A stretch of DNA of 64,000 bases, from contig CAVTRI010000002.1 of the NCBI GenBank assembly GCA_963737075.1, forward strand, positions 2,796,025 to 2,860,024, written 5' to 3'. Every line of letters begins with the position of its first letter. The stretch's first letter is position 1. Both the position numbers and the translations under genes were made by a program. A model generated the notes under the pieces. That model was not told where the DNA came from and did not search any database. It saw nothing but the letters and a program-made list of their open reading frames with translations. This stretch comes from CAVTRI01 sp963737075. GTDB lineage: Bacteria > Actinomycetota > Acidimicrobiia > Acidimicrobiales > Palsa-688. Shown in pieces: positions 16,825 to 25,320 of the stretch.

Positions 16825-18098
16825 GCGTCACCGCCTCCGGCCGACGAGAAGACGATGCGGGGGGTCACCTCTCGTACGTCGACGTCGAGCGCAACGATCC
16901 CGACGGATCGGCCCGGTGACATAACCTGAAAATGCTGTCGTTGCTCTTGCCAGTCATAGACAGTGGCTTCGTCGCTGCTATGGATGCCGATCGTGACCGG
17001 GTAAGAGCCATCTCCGAGCGGAACATTCGCAATTTCGAAGCGAATCTGGCCGGACTCTTCGAGTTGGAATGGCTCTGTACTGAGCAACGAGGTGTTCGAG
17101 CCGAAGATGAGCTCGCCTCGCTCGTTGTAGATGGCGATGCCGGCGACCACATCTGAAATTGGCTCGATAGCGACGTAGTCCACGATTATGGCAAGCGGGT
17201 CATTCGGTCGCATGTACTCGAGCGAATCGCATTCTGGGTACTCGAACGACACCTTCTGGATTCGAACTTTGAAGTTCCGTAATCGCTCGCGTTCTGACAG
17301 ACCGTCGTTCTCCTCCGATGCATTCTCGTCCACTTCACCGATACGGCGAAGCTCTTCGAACTCCTGTCCCTTTAGAAGGTGCTCGCGGTAGGTCCGGACG
17401 GCGACAGACGGTTCGCCCAGTCCGACCATTTCGCCATGATCCAGCACCGCGGCACGGTCACAGATTTGGCGGACCGTGTCTGCTCCATGAGTTACGAAGA
17501 TAATGGTCCGACCCTCGCGCTGAAACTTACGGATCCGGTCGAGGCACTTGCGCTGAAAGAGCTCGTCACCCACGGCTAGGACCTCGTCGATCACCAGAAT
17601 GTCAGGATCGACGTTGACGGCAACCGCGAATCCGAGGCGCACATACATACCGGACGAGTAATACTTGACCTGCTGATCGATGGCGTGGTCGAGTTCAGCG
17701 AAAGCGACGATGGAGTCGAACCGCTTCGCTACCTCATCTCGGGGCATTCCGAGCAACGACGCATTGAGGAAGACGTTTTCCCGCCCGCTCATGTCCGGGT
17801 GGAACCCGGAGCCCAGCTCGAGTAGCGCCGCCACTCGACCGCGAACGGCGATCTCACCTCGTGTGGGTTTGAGGATTCCCGAGAGGCACTTGAGCAAGGT
17901 GGACTTGCCCGACCCGTTGTGCCCCAGGAGTCCGATGGTTTCCCCTTCCTCGACCGTAAGATTGATGTCACGTAGTGCCCATCGTTCTTCGAAAGGAACG
18001 CGGCCAAGATGCAGCGCCCGTTCCTTGAGGGACGTGAACCGCTGGTCGTAGACGCGAAACATCTTCGAGACGTTCCGGATGTCTATCGCCGTCGTCAC
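16821..18098 (-). CDS. wzt: ABC transporter ATP-binding protein with C-terminal glycan-binding domain (Wzt)
   Basis: 425 residues, GTG start. The nucleotide-binding domain has Walker A GLLGHNGSGKST near residue 55, the variant signature YYSSGMYVRL, and Walker B ILVIDEVLAVGD. The YSSGM form is usual in Wzt/TagH-type exporters. From about residue 270 there is a second, beta-rich domain (VSFEYPECDSLEYMRPND...) matching the Wzt_C domain that recognises the finished end of the polymer. Together with Wzm it moves lipid-linked polysaccharide across the cytoplasmic membrane. Confidence 0.92.
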   Translation of the reverse strand: MTTAIDIRNVSKMFRVYDQRFTSLKERALHLGRVPFEERWALRDINLTVEEGETIGLLGHNGSGKSTLLKCLSGILKPTRGEIAVRGRVAALLELGSGFHPDMSGRENVFLNASLLGMPRDEVAKRFDSIVAFAELDHAIDQQVKYYSSGMYVRLGFAVAVNVDPDILVIDEVLAVGDELFQRKCLDRIRKFQREGRTIIFVTHGADTVRQICDRAAVLDHGEMVGLGEPSVAVRTYREHLLKGQEFEELRRIGEVDENASEENDGLSERERLRNFKVRIQKVSFEYPECDSLEYMRPNDPLAIIVDYVAIEPISDVVAGIAIYNERGELIFGSNTSLLSTEPFQLEESGQIRFEIANVPLGDGSYPVTIGIHSSDEATVYDWQEQRQHFQVMSPGRSVGIVALDVDVREVTPRIVFSSAGGGDA

Positions 18099-18101
18099 GT
18101 C

Positions 18102-19130
18102 CTAGAGCTCCTCCGCAAAGTTGCCTTCCATGCGACCGAACAGCTTGAGTGCAAGGCCGAACAGGACGACCGCGAAGACGAAAACGAGACCCAGCTGCCA
18201 CAAGTACCACAGCTGACCGGCGTGATCGGGGAGGATGGGGATGACGACGCCGCCCTTCCCTTTGGGCGAGGTCTCGCCGTACAGCGCCCGTTGGAATGTC
18301 AGCACGATCGGCGCCACCGGGTTGATGCGCCAGAGAAACCAGACGGGCAGCCAGAACTCGTGGCCGGGACGGAGGGACATTCCCGCCGTTCCCGCCACGA
18401 ACTGGAACACCTTGTCGCGAACCATCCGGAACTGGTACACGATAGGGGTCGCCCAAAACCATACGTTCAGTGCCACCGCCAAGAGGTGTTGCGTATCGCG
18501 ATAGCGCACGTTCACCGAGGCAAGGAAGATGCCGAACGCGGCGCTCAGGAGGATGAGGGTGGCTAGAGCGGGTATCAAGAGAGGAAGGTATGCGACAGCG
18601 GGCCCATGCCAGAAGACGAACATGAAGATCACCATCACGATCGCCTGCAGACCCATCTGGATGAGGGCTGCCCCGAGAGAGGCGAGCGCGGGTATCTCTC
18701 GGGGGAAGGCCACCTTCTTGACGATGCCGGAGTTACCGACGACAGAGCCGCAGCCCCCGCTGAGCGAGGCCATGAAGAAGTTCCAGACCAGCAGGCCTGA
18801 CATGAGGTAGATCGCGTACCGGGGGATGCCGTTCTTCAAGATGAGCTGGAAGACGACGAAGTAGACGAGGAGGGTTGTCGCCGGGTTGAGCAACGACCAC
18901 AACAACCCCAGGACGCTGTCTTTGTATTGAACCTTGAACTCTTTGCGGGTAAGCGCGATGAGAAGCTCGCGATAGCGCCAGAGCTCCCAGAGTCGCTCGA
19001 GCAGACTCTCCTTCGGGCCTACCACTCGGAGCGGCTTGTCGGCCGTGCTCCGCCGTGTCACCGGCGCGGGCTCGGTGACCACGAGGACAGCTGAGCCTGC
19101 TTGTGACGATTCCTTGTGCGTGAAAGTCAT
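18102..19130 (-). CDS. wzm: ABC-2 type polysaccharide/polyol export permease (Wzm)
   Basis: About 342 residues from ATG 19130 (MTFTHKESSQ); an upstream ATG at 19166 would add a short hydrophobic run and is less likely. The typical Wzm entry is RYRELLIALTRKEFKVQYKDS near residue 70, followed by six hydrophobic segments (SVLGLLWSLLNPATTLLVYF...) and RYRDTQHLL, the usual amphipathic re-entrant element. It is the channel partner of Wzt, whose start lies 3 bases after its stop. The 45-residue N-terminal tail is longer than in most homologues. Confidence 0.9.
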   Translation of the reverse strand: MTFTHKESSQAGSAVLVVTEPAPVTRRSTADKPLRVVGPKESLLERLWELWRYRELLIALTRKEFKVQYKDSVLGLLWSLLNPATTLLVYFVVFQLILKNGIPRYAIYLMSGLLVWNFFMASLSGGCGSVVGNSGIVKKVAFPREIPALASLGAALIQMGLQAIVMVIFMFVFWHGPAVAYLPLLIPALATLILLSAAFGIFLASVNVRYRDTQHLLAVALNVWFWATPIVYQFRMVRDKVFQFVAGTAGMSLRPGHEFWLPVWFLWRINPVAPIVLTFQRALYGETSPKGKGGVVIPILPDHAGQLWYLWQLGLVFVFAVVLFGLALKLFGRMEGNFAEEL

Positions 19131-19230
19131 CCAGATGATAAGAAGTATGAACGCCGGAAACGGCATCTGCCAATTCGGCGACCGGCCGATGCCGACTTGG
19201 GGATGAGGTTACACGACAAACCACGCCGAC

Positions 19231-20439
19231 TCAGGAACGGGTTCGTCGGTGAAATGCGGTCGGCGCGAGCACCAGCAACCTCCGATACCTCGCCAGGACG
19301 CGGGCCCAACCGTACCTGTCTTCGACGAAGGATCGCCCGTGGGACCCAAGCCGATCAGCGAGACTGTGGTCAGCCAGGAGCAGTTCAACGGCAGCCTCCC
19401 ACTCCCCGAAGCCGTCGTAGGGCAGGCCGCCGCCGCTGCGCCGCGCCTGCCCAGACGTGACCGCACACCGGGCCTGGACCAACGCCGGCCGACGCTGCCC
19501 CCATCCCTCGTTCAGGGTCATCGAGAAGCTCTCGAAGTATGACGGCAAGACGTTTGCCAGACAACCTTCGTACGCGTCGATCTTGGTCTGCTCGTCGACG
19601 AAGCCGGTGACCACGACATCCGGGTGATCGGCCGCGGGCGTGCCGCCGTCGCCGACCACCACCAGCGCCAGCCGGCTGTGATGGCGACGTTTGAAAGCTT
19701 CAAAGTAGGAGAACAGCTCGAGGATCCCCTTGGCTTCGTCCACTCGGCCCACATAGAGGAGATACGGCCGATCGTCGAGCCCGTATGCGGAACGGAAGCG
19801 TTGTGCGTCCCCGGAACGGTCCAGGTCGACGCCGATACCGATCGTCATACCGTGCGCCCGATTGCGCGTTCGACGCTCGAGCAGCGCCCGCTCTTCCTCT
19901 GTAGAAAAGGCATAAAGCGATGGCTGGCGAAGGACAGTGTCGAACAGCGGAAGCCAGAAATGCGGCTCGTCATGGGCGGTGGCATGCAGTACCGACGGAA
20001 CGTCGGCCGAGACGGCCCGCAATCCATCCCGGGTGTTCTGGTAAAGGTAGGTGAAAAACACGACGACGTCGAACCTCGATCGATGGTCGCGGAGCCAGGG
20101 CTGGAGCTCGAGCATTCCCGGCCCCTGCGCGTCCATCCAGGACTCCTGAAGGAAAAAGGGCGTCCGCCGGCCACCCCACACCACCCTCGCGTCAAGGGGA
20201 CTGAAGTCGCGGAGGCGGCGGGGTCGCTCGACGCCCAAGCGGTGCACAGTCACTCCCTGGTCACAGCTGTCCCCAGCGGCGAAGTAGTCGGCCCATGTGA
20301 GATAGTCCTGAGCCCGGCTGGTCAGCACTTCGACTTCATCTCCGTGAGCGGCCAGCCTCGTTGCCATGGCCCGGCAATGGGCTTCGGCTCCCCCGGAGAA
20401 ATCCGACCCATAGCGGTGGACGACGAAGAGGATCCTCAC
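19231..20439 (-). CDS. GT4-family glycosyltransferase
   Basis: 402 residues. The N-terminal domain begins MRILFVVHRYGSDFSGGAEA, the donor site is LLYVGRVDEAKGILEL near residue 220, and E-x7-E is ESFSMTLNE near residue 310. A downstream stretch (CAVTSGQARRSGGGLPYDGF) matches the GT4 at 12408, so these two form a subgroup. Its ATG overlaps the stop of the gene at 20436 by 4 bases, which means translational coupling. A 100-base gap separates it from wzm. Confidence 0.88.
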   Translation of the reverse strand: MRILFVVHRYGSDFSGGAEAHCRAMATRLAAHGDEVEVLTSRAQDYLTWADYFAAGDSCDQGVTVHRLGVERPRRLRDFSPLDARVVWGGRRTPFFLQESWMDAQGPGMLELQPWLRDHRSRFDVVVFFTYLYQNTRDGLRAVSADVPSVLHATAHDEPHFWLPLFDTVLRQPSLYAFSTEEERALLERRTRNRAHGMTIGIGVDLDRSGDAQRFRSAYGLDDRPYLLYVGRVDEAKGILELFSYFEAFKRRHHSRLALVVVGDGGTPAADHPDVVVTGFVDEQTKIDAYEGCLANVLPSYFESFSMTLNEGWGQRRPALVQARCAVTSGQARRSGGGLPYDGFGEWEAAVELLLADHSLADRLGSHGRSFVEDRYGWARVLARYRRLLVLAPTAFHRRTRS

Positions 20440-21497
20440 AGGACCGCGAGGAGCGAGTGCAGAAAGGCACGCTCCCGATCCTCCAGCGCCATCCCGTCAT
20501 AGGCCAGACGGCTACGGACCGCCTGATCCTCCCACACGTCATCCTGGTCAAACAGGGTCGCCAATGCGGCCGCGAACACAGTCGTGGGCTCACTTCGGTC
20601 CACGAGGATTCCGGCGCCTTCTAAGACCTCCTCCACGCCCGGACAACGACGGGCGACTACCGGCATGCCGAACGCGAGGGCCCGGCGGAGCTCAAGGCCG
20701 AACCCCTCCCCGTCGCTGGCAGACGCGAAAGCGTTGGACCTGCGATGATACGCCGCCAGCTGGGCATCGGTGGCGCCGACGACCAGCAGGGCCCGGGTTA
20801 GCTCCAGGTCCGTGATCATCCGCTGCATCGCCTCGACAAAGCCGGGAGGCCCGGGGGGCCCAGCGAGCACAAGGTTGATGCCTGGGTAGTCGTAAGTGAC
20901 AAACACGTGATAAGCGAGCAGCAGGTAGTCGACACACCGTTCCGGCGCGATGGGACCGGCGGCCAGCAGCAGCGGGCCCTCGATGCCCACCGTTGCGAGC
21001 TCGTCAGGGGCGGTGCGGGTGAGCGCAGACGGGTCGATCGGCAAGGTCGTCTTGACAACCTTTGGGAACCCAAGCCTGGCCAAGTCGGTCGTGTCCGCCG
21101 AGGAGAACGCCAGCGCGGCATCGGCTCGGTGACGGAGCAGCCGCAGGTCGGCGCCCGCTGGAGTGGTTTGGAGCGCATGGCACGCTGACGCTGGGCCCCC
21201 ACGGCTGGGGGCGCGGTGGCAGACGGCGATCACCTTTTCGGGTCGTCGCATGAGCCAGTCGACAAGCTGACGATCATGAACGTCGATGTGCACGAGGAGG
21301 ACGTCGTCTTCGGCGTCCCGTGGGGACGTCACGTAGTCCCGCAACGACCGGATACCGCTACTGTCCGTGGGGTCGACGTCGGCGGCGAAGATCTCCGAGG
21401 GTCCGGTACGCCTGAGGAGCCTTTGGATAGCGACAGCAGCCTCCACGACGGGGTGTGAGACTACCGGGCGGTCGACCAACTGGTTGACCCGGATCAT
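20436..21497 (-). CDS. GT4-like glycosyltransferase lacking the second catalytic glutamate
   Basis: 353 residues from ATG 21497, which overlaps the stop of the methyltransferase upstream by 4 bases; the frame is open further upstream but only as a shadow. GT-B layout: donor domain PLLLAAGPIAPERCVDYLLL near residue 170 (R in ERC at the usual R/K pocket), and EGFGLELRRALAFGMPVVAR near residue 275. In this E-x7-E site the second Glu is Arg. It resembles the 13604/14698 pair at its N-terminus (MIRVNQLVDRP). It may be a non-catalytic partner or use altered chemistry. Confidence 0.78.
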   Translation of the reverse strand: MIRVNQLVDRPVVSHPVVEAAVAIQRLLRRTGPSEIFAADVDPTDSSGIRSLRDYVTSPRDAEDDVLLVHIDVHDRQLVDWLMRRPEKVIAVCHRAPSRGGPASACHALQTTPAGADLRLLRHRADAALAFSSADTTDLARLGFPKVVKTTLPIDPSALTRTAPDELATVGIEGPLLLAAGPIAPERCVDYLLLAYHVFVTYDYPGINLVLAGPPGPPGFVEAMQRMITDLELTRALLVVGATDAQLAAYHRRSNAFASASDGEGFGLELRRALAFGMPVVARRCPGVEEVLEGAGILVDRSEPTTVFAAALATLFDQDDVWEDQAVRSRLAYDGMALEDRERAFLHSLLAVL

Positions 21498-22711
21498 TTC
21501 GTGGCGATGATGGCGAAATCCAATGGGCCGAAGAGCAGCCCGTTGAGCCGCTCTACTAGGAGGGTGAGCTCGGGATGCCCGTCGGGAACCGAAAGGCGTT
21601 CCATCGGCGGGCAAGGCGAGCGCCATTGGGTGAGGACTTCGCTGAACCCGATCTCCCTGCACAGGAACTCCGCGTACTGTGGGTGGACAGGGACAGTGTG
21701 CGTTGGGTCCAGATACTGTGAGTGCGCGAACGTATACAGCGACATGGGATTGACCGTCTCGAACGCGAGCAGCCCGCCAACGCGGAGCTTGTCGAACGCG
21801 AGCGCGATCACCTCCGCTCGCTGCTGTGGCCCGAGGTGTTCGATGACCTGGATCAGCGCGACGCCCCCGAGTTCCTCGTTGGGCAGCGACATGAGATTGT
21901 CGATCGCGTCGCCGTAACGAACCGGGAGTCCTCGAGCCTGTGCCCCTGCAACGGCCGACCGGTCTAGGTCGACACCCGAAGCATCCACGCCGACTGCCCT
22001 CAGCAACTCTACGAACTCCCCCCGGCCACAACCCAGGTCGAGCACCGGGCTATGACCGATAAAGCGTTGGGCGAGATCAAGGTAGCGCTCGCGGAGCTCT
22101 TCTTCACTGCCACGAAAGCGCCGCTCAAACCGGTAGACGTCGAAGAGCGGTTCCCAGCGCCGTGCCGCCTCGGCGGCTTCGAGCGCTTCGACTCGCCGCA
22201 ACAACTCGCCATCGTGTCCGGAGTGGTCCCCGCCGGAGGCGGTCCTCGCCTCGAGGTCGGCCAAGCGGTCGATGATGACATCGATCTGATACGCCAGATC
22301 TGGATGGGGATGCTCAGATGAGCTGAGCTGGTCGGCGATGAGGTCGAGGACCGTACGCAAGTGGTTCGCGTAGTCCTGCATCTGCGCCAGGACACCGCTG
22401 ATCTGCCGCGACACGGTCTTGCCGATTACGCGGTGTACCTCATACCCGAGCGGTACTCGGGACTCGGCGCGGATCCGGGCGCGATTGAAGCCTCCGTGAG
22501 TGTCGAGCTCGCTGACTGCTTCTCGAATGATGTCACCGGGGCTTCGCGCCGGACGGTATGCCGTGACCACACGGTTCGCATACTCGGTGACCCGCGCTTC
22601 TAAGTCGGCGGGGTAGTCGCCGGCCGCTCGCCGGGAGGCGAGCCGCGCTCGGAGCTGGTCGATCAGGTCGTCGAGGTCCTCGTGTGCTTCGCGCTCGCCC
22701 ATGACGGTCAC
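21494..22711 (-). CDS. Coiled-coil SAM-dependent methyltransferase of the glycan operon
   Basis: About 400 residues; GTG 22711 or ATG 22702 (MGEREAHEDL). The N-terminal about 180 residues are helical (IDQLRARLASRRAAGDYPAD) and look like those of the 15817 protein. The catalytic half has VLDLGCGRGEFVELLRAVG near residue 225, SGVDLDRSAV, ALIQVIEHL and LDPTHTVPVHP, a pattern common to methyltransferases encoded in O-antigen clusters. Likely first gene of the exporter operon; it probably caps or decorates the glycan. Confidence 0.85.
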   Translation of the reverse strand: MTVMGEREAHEDLDDLIDQLRARLASRRAAGDYPADLEARVTEYANRVVTAYRPARSPGDIIREAVSELDTHGGFNRARIRAESRVPLGYEVHRVIGKTVSRQISGVLAQMQDYANHLRTVLDLIADQLSSSEHPHPDLAYQIDVIIDRLADLEARTASGGDHSGHDGELLRRVEALEAAEAARRWEPLFDVYRFERRFRGSEEELRERYLDLAQRFIGHSPVLDLGCGRGEFVELLRAVGVDASGVDLDRSAVAGAQARGLPVRYGDAIDNLMSLPNEELGGVALIQVIEHLGPQQRAEVIALAFDKLRVGGLLAFETVNPMSLYTFAHSQYLDPTHTVPVHPQYAEFLCREIGFSEVLTQWRSPCPPMERLSVPDGHPELTLLVERLNGLLFGPLDFAIIATK

Positions 22712-22827
22712 GAGCGTAGCGGCGCCTCGGTGAGGTGACGCACCATCCTACGGCTCGCTGCGTGGGCGGTGACCCGGGCAAGGTAATGCACCCGCGTCAC
22801 TCCAGCGCCGTTCAGAAGAGAGCGGGT

Positions 22828-23535
22828 ATGTTTGCGGCCGTGAACGCTCCAGAAGGAGCCCGCGAGGTGTTTCAGCGCATCTATGAGGTGGCTCACTGGG
22901 AGGGCGGGTCTGGTCAAGGATCTCGGCCGGATGTGACGCAGATATACCGAGATGTAATCGAGTGCCTGATAGGGTCTCGGGACATTCGCAGCGTGGTGGA
23001 CATTGGGTGCGGAGACTGGGAGTTCGCGCGCCTGATCGACTGGTCACGTGTCGCATACCTGGGGCTCGATGTTGTCCCAGCACTCATCGAGAAGAATCAG
23101 GCCCAGTTTTCCCAGTCAAACGTTCGTTTCGAATGTGTTGATGTCACCGACCGAACGATGCCCCGCGCTGATCTCGTGCTGTGCAAGGATGTGCTGCAAC
23201 ACTGGCCAACCGAACAAGTGCGCGGCTTTCTTAGCTATCTCTGCCGACAGTGTCGCTACGTTTTGCTTACAAACGATGTGGCGAGTGTTCACTGTATTCC
23301 TGAAACATTGAATAGCCCGATCCCGCTGGGTGCATGGCGAACCCTTGACCTCGAAAGACCGCCCTTTCGCTTACGAGCCGACTGGCGCGTGGATTACGAC
23401 ATCCGGGGCGAGTGGACCAAACGTGTAATCCTTATCGTCTCGAATCGCCACAGGCTGCGGGCGCGCCTCGATGGCCAGTCAGCCCTCAATCGTGTTAAGC
23501 GAGACCTGGGCACCGCTGGCGTTCCGACGGGTTAG
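22828..23535 (+). CDS. Class I SAM-dependent methyltransferase
   Basis: 235 residues from ATG 22828, preceded by a purine-rich AGAAGAGAGCGGG; an upstream GTG at 22735 is in frame. Motif I is VVDIGCGDWEFARLIDW near residue 60, with YLGLDVVPALIEKN as the acidic loop and LVLCKDVLQHW as the post-motif. The GCGDW form is typical of small methyltransferases of sugar-modification loci. Base composition in 23,080-23,320 is lower in GC than the neighbours, suggesting transfer. Its stop overlaps the end of the convergent LGFP gene by 4 bases. Confidence 0.83.
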   Translation: MFAAVNAPEGAREVFQRIYEVAHWEGGSGQGSRPDVTQIYRDVIECLIGSRDIRSVVDIGCGDWEFARLIDWSRVAYLGLDVVPALIEKNQAQFSQSNVRFECVDVTDRTMPRADLVLCKDVLQHWPTEQVRGFLSYLCRQCRYVLLTNDVASVHCIPETLNSPIPLGAWRTLDLERPPFRLRADWRVDYDIRGEWTKRVILIVSNRHRLRARLDGQSALNRVKRDLGTAGVPTG

Positions 23536-25160
23536 GCGGAACAGGCGACGACGTTCGGCGGGTTGGGCGGCTGATAGAACGCGCCTAGGAGCCTCTCGAA
23601 GTCTGGAGTCCCCCATGGAGAGTTTCCGACCGCCCGCGCCACGACGACTTCTCCTCTGACACTGTTATCGGCTGCCAAGGCGGCCAGGATGGGTCCGTAG
23701 AAGCCGTTCAGAATCGTAATAGTGTTGGCGGCGAGGCCATCGCGCCACGATCGAAACGCCTGCACGCCGACGCTGTTCATGGGTGTCGAGCCATCGTACG
23801 GCTGAGTCGTGTCGAGCGGATTGTACCGTGCGGTGTTCTCCCAGTTGCCCCCCTCCATCATCTCCCACGCCACGACCGCTTGGGCGTTGTAGACGGTGTC
23901 AGGCTCCCCGATGGCCACAAGGAAGTCGTTGGCGAAGTCGGTCGGGGTATTGATACAGGAGCCCGTCGCGACGGACAGGATGCCGGATTGGAACGCCTGG
24001 CAGGTAGCAACGCCACAGGCGTAGGCCTCTCCCAGCGGCAGGCCAATTGCCCCGCACTGGTTGATCCAGCGCGCGAAGATCAATCCCTGAACCGAGTGGG
24101 CCCCAGTAGCAGGCGTCCACTCGATGGCCCCATTTTCAAACAGGTTGATCCGGGCTCCAGCTGTGCACAACGATGAGCGTTCATCGGTGATAGGAAGGCC
24201 AAGCGGCGAGCATTCCGCCCCGAGCCGTTGGTACAGCCCACCGATGACCCCTTGCGTCTCGTGAGCTCCGGTCGTTGCGCTCCAGGTGATGCGGCCCCAT
24301 TGGAAGTTGTTGTAGCGGGCGCCGGCGACGCACGGGGAAGGTGATTCGCTGTTGAGTGGAAGGCCGAGGACAGAGCATTCGGCCTCCATGGAGAGATATT
24401 TCTCATTGATCAAGCCTTGGGTCTCTTGGGCCCCGGTGGGGCCGGTCCAGGTGATGCGGCCGTTTTGGAAGTTGTTGTAACGGGCGCCGGCGATGCAGGT
24501 GGAGCCGGTTTCGTTGGTGACGGGGAGCCGCAGGGCGGAGCATTCGTCGCCGAGTTGTTGGTAGCGGCCGTTGATGACGCCTTGGGTCTCTTGGGCCCCG
24601 GTGGGGCCGGTCCAGGTGATGCGGCCGTTTTGGAAGTTGTTGTAACGGGCGCCGGCGATGCAGGTGGAGCCGGTTTCGTTGGTGAGGGGCAGGCCGAGGG
24701 CGGAGCATTCGTCGCCGAGTTGTTGGTAGCGGCCGTTGATGACGCCTTGGGTCTCTTGGGCCCCGGTGGGGCCGGTCCAGGTGATGCGGCCGTTTTGGAA
24801 GTTGTTGTAACGGGCGCCGGCGATGCAGGTGGAGCCGGTTTCGTTGGTGAGGGGCAGGCCGAGGACGCCGCACTCACGCCCTATCGCCTGGTACTCGCCG
24901 CTGATGACCCCGTACACGGCATGGGCGCCCGTCGATGCGCCGTCGTCGATCAGTCCGTGTTGGAAGTTGTTGTAGTCCGCGTTGCCACATGCTGTAACGG
25001 TCGTGGAGGTCGTTGGCAGGCCTAGCGGTGATGACGCGCCACCGAGCGCGTTGTAGACGGCGGCGATCGGAGGGATCAGCGTCGGAGACGCTGACGACTC
25101 CGTCGTTGCGCCGGCGATCATGACGACGCCAGTCGCGATCGCCAGGCGCGTCTTCCGCAC
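23532..25160 (-). CDS. Secreted LGFP-repeat protein with cysteine-paired repeats and possible lysozyme-like C-terminus
   Basis: 542 residues from GTG 25160, giving a clean signal peptide (VRKTRLAIATGVVMIAGA); ATG 25208 is the alternative. Residues about 40-405 are seven LGFP units of about 55 residues (CSALGLPLTNETGSTCIAGA). Most carry two cysteines in fixed positions, which is unusual for LGFP and suggests one disulfide per unit. The C-terminal about 135 residues (TDFANDFLVAIGEP..., YNPLDTTQP, SVGVQAFRSWRDGL, GFYGPILAAL) resemble lysozyme-like domains of actinobacterial and phage wall hydrolases, by memory only. Probably a wall-bound protein that matures through the Mau-like thiol system. 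Confidence 0.78.
   Translation of the reverse strand: MRKTRLAIATGVVMIAGATTESSASPTLIPPIAAVYNALGGASSPLGLPTTSTTVTACGNADYNNFQHGLIDDGASTGAHAVYGVISGEYQAIGRECGVLGLPLTNETGSTCIAGARYNNFQNGRITWTGPTGAQETQGVINGRYQQLGDECSALGLPLTNETGSTCIAGARYNNFQNGRITWTGPTGAQETQGVINGRYQQLGDECSALRLPVTNETGSTCIAGARYNNFQNGRITWTGPTGAQETQGLINEKYLSMEAECSVLGLPLNSESPSPCVAGARYNNFQWGRITWSATTGAHETQGVIGGLYQRLGAECSPLGLPITDERSSLCTAGARINLFENGAIEWTPATGAHSVQGLIFARWINQCGAIGLPLGEAYACGVATCQAFQSGILSVATGSCINTPTDFANDFLVAIGEPDTVYNAQAVVAWEMMEGGNWENTARYNPLDTTQPYDGSTPMNSVGVQAFRSWRDGLAANTITILNGFYGPILAALAADNSVRGEVVVARAVGNSPWGTPDFERLLGAFYQPPNPPNVVACSA
24415..24880. repeat. Three near-identical 165-bp tandem repeats in the LGFP gene
   Basis: GTCTCTTGGGCCCCGGTGGG begins at 24421, 24586 and 24751, an exact period of 165 bases (55 codons). 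The three units differ at only a few bases, so the expansion is recent. Two long shadow ORFs on the minus strand across these repeats are by-products of the periodicity. Confidence 0.9.
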
Positions 25161-25320
25161 GAGCCGTTTGCCCCTACACGTGGTCACGGTAACAACAGTG
25201 TTGCACATCGCAACCGCCCAGGCCAGGGCCGTGGAACGAGTCGCCGAGGCGGGCGGGCTACGATCGTGCCATGCTCCCCGCGTTCTCGGCGTCGCAGCGC
25301 CTCCGTGGGGTGGGCTGAGC

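Noticed and set aside
24415..24880. Possible CRISPR array
   Set aside because: Units are 165 bp, contiguous and in frame with LGFP repeats; there are no short repeats with unique spacers and no cas genes.
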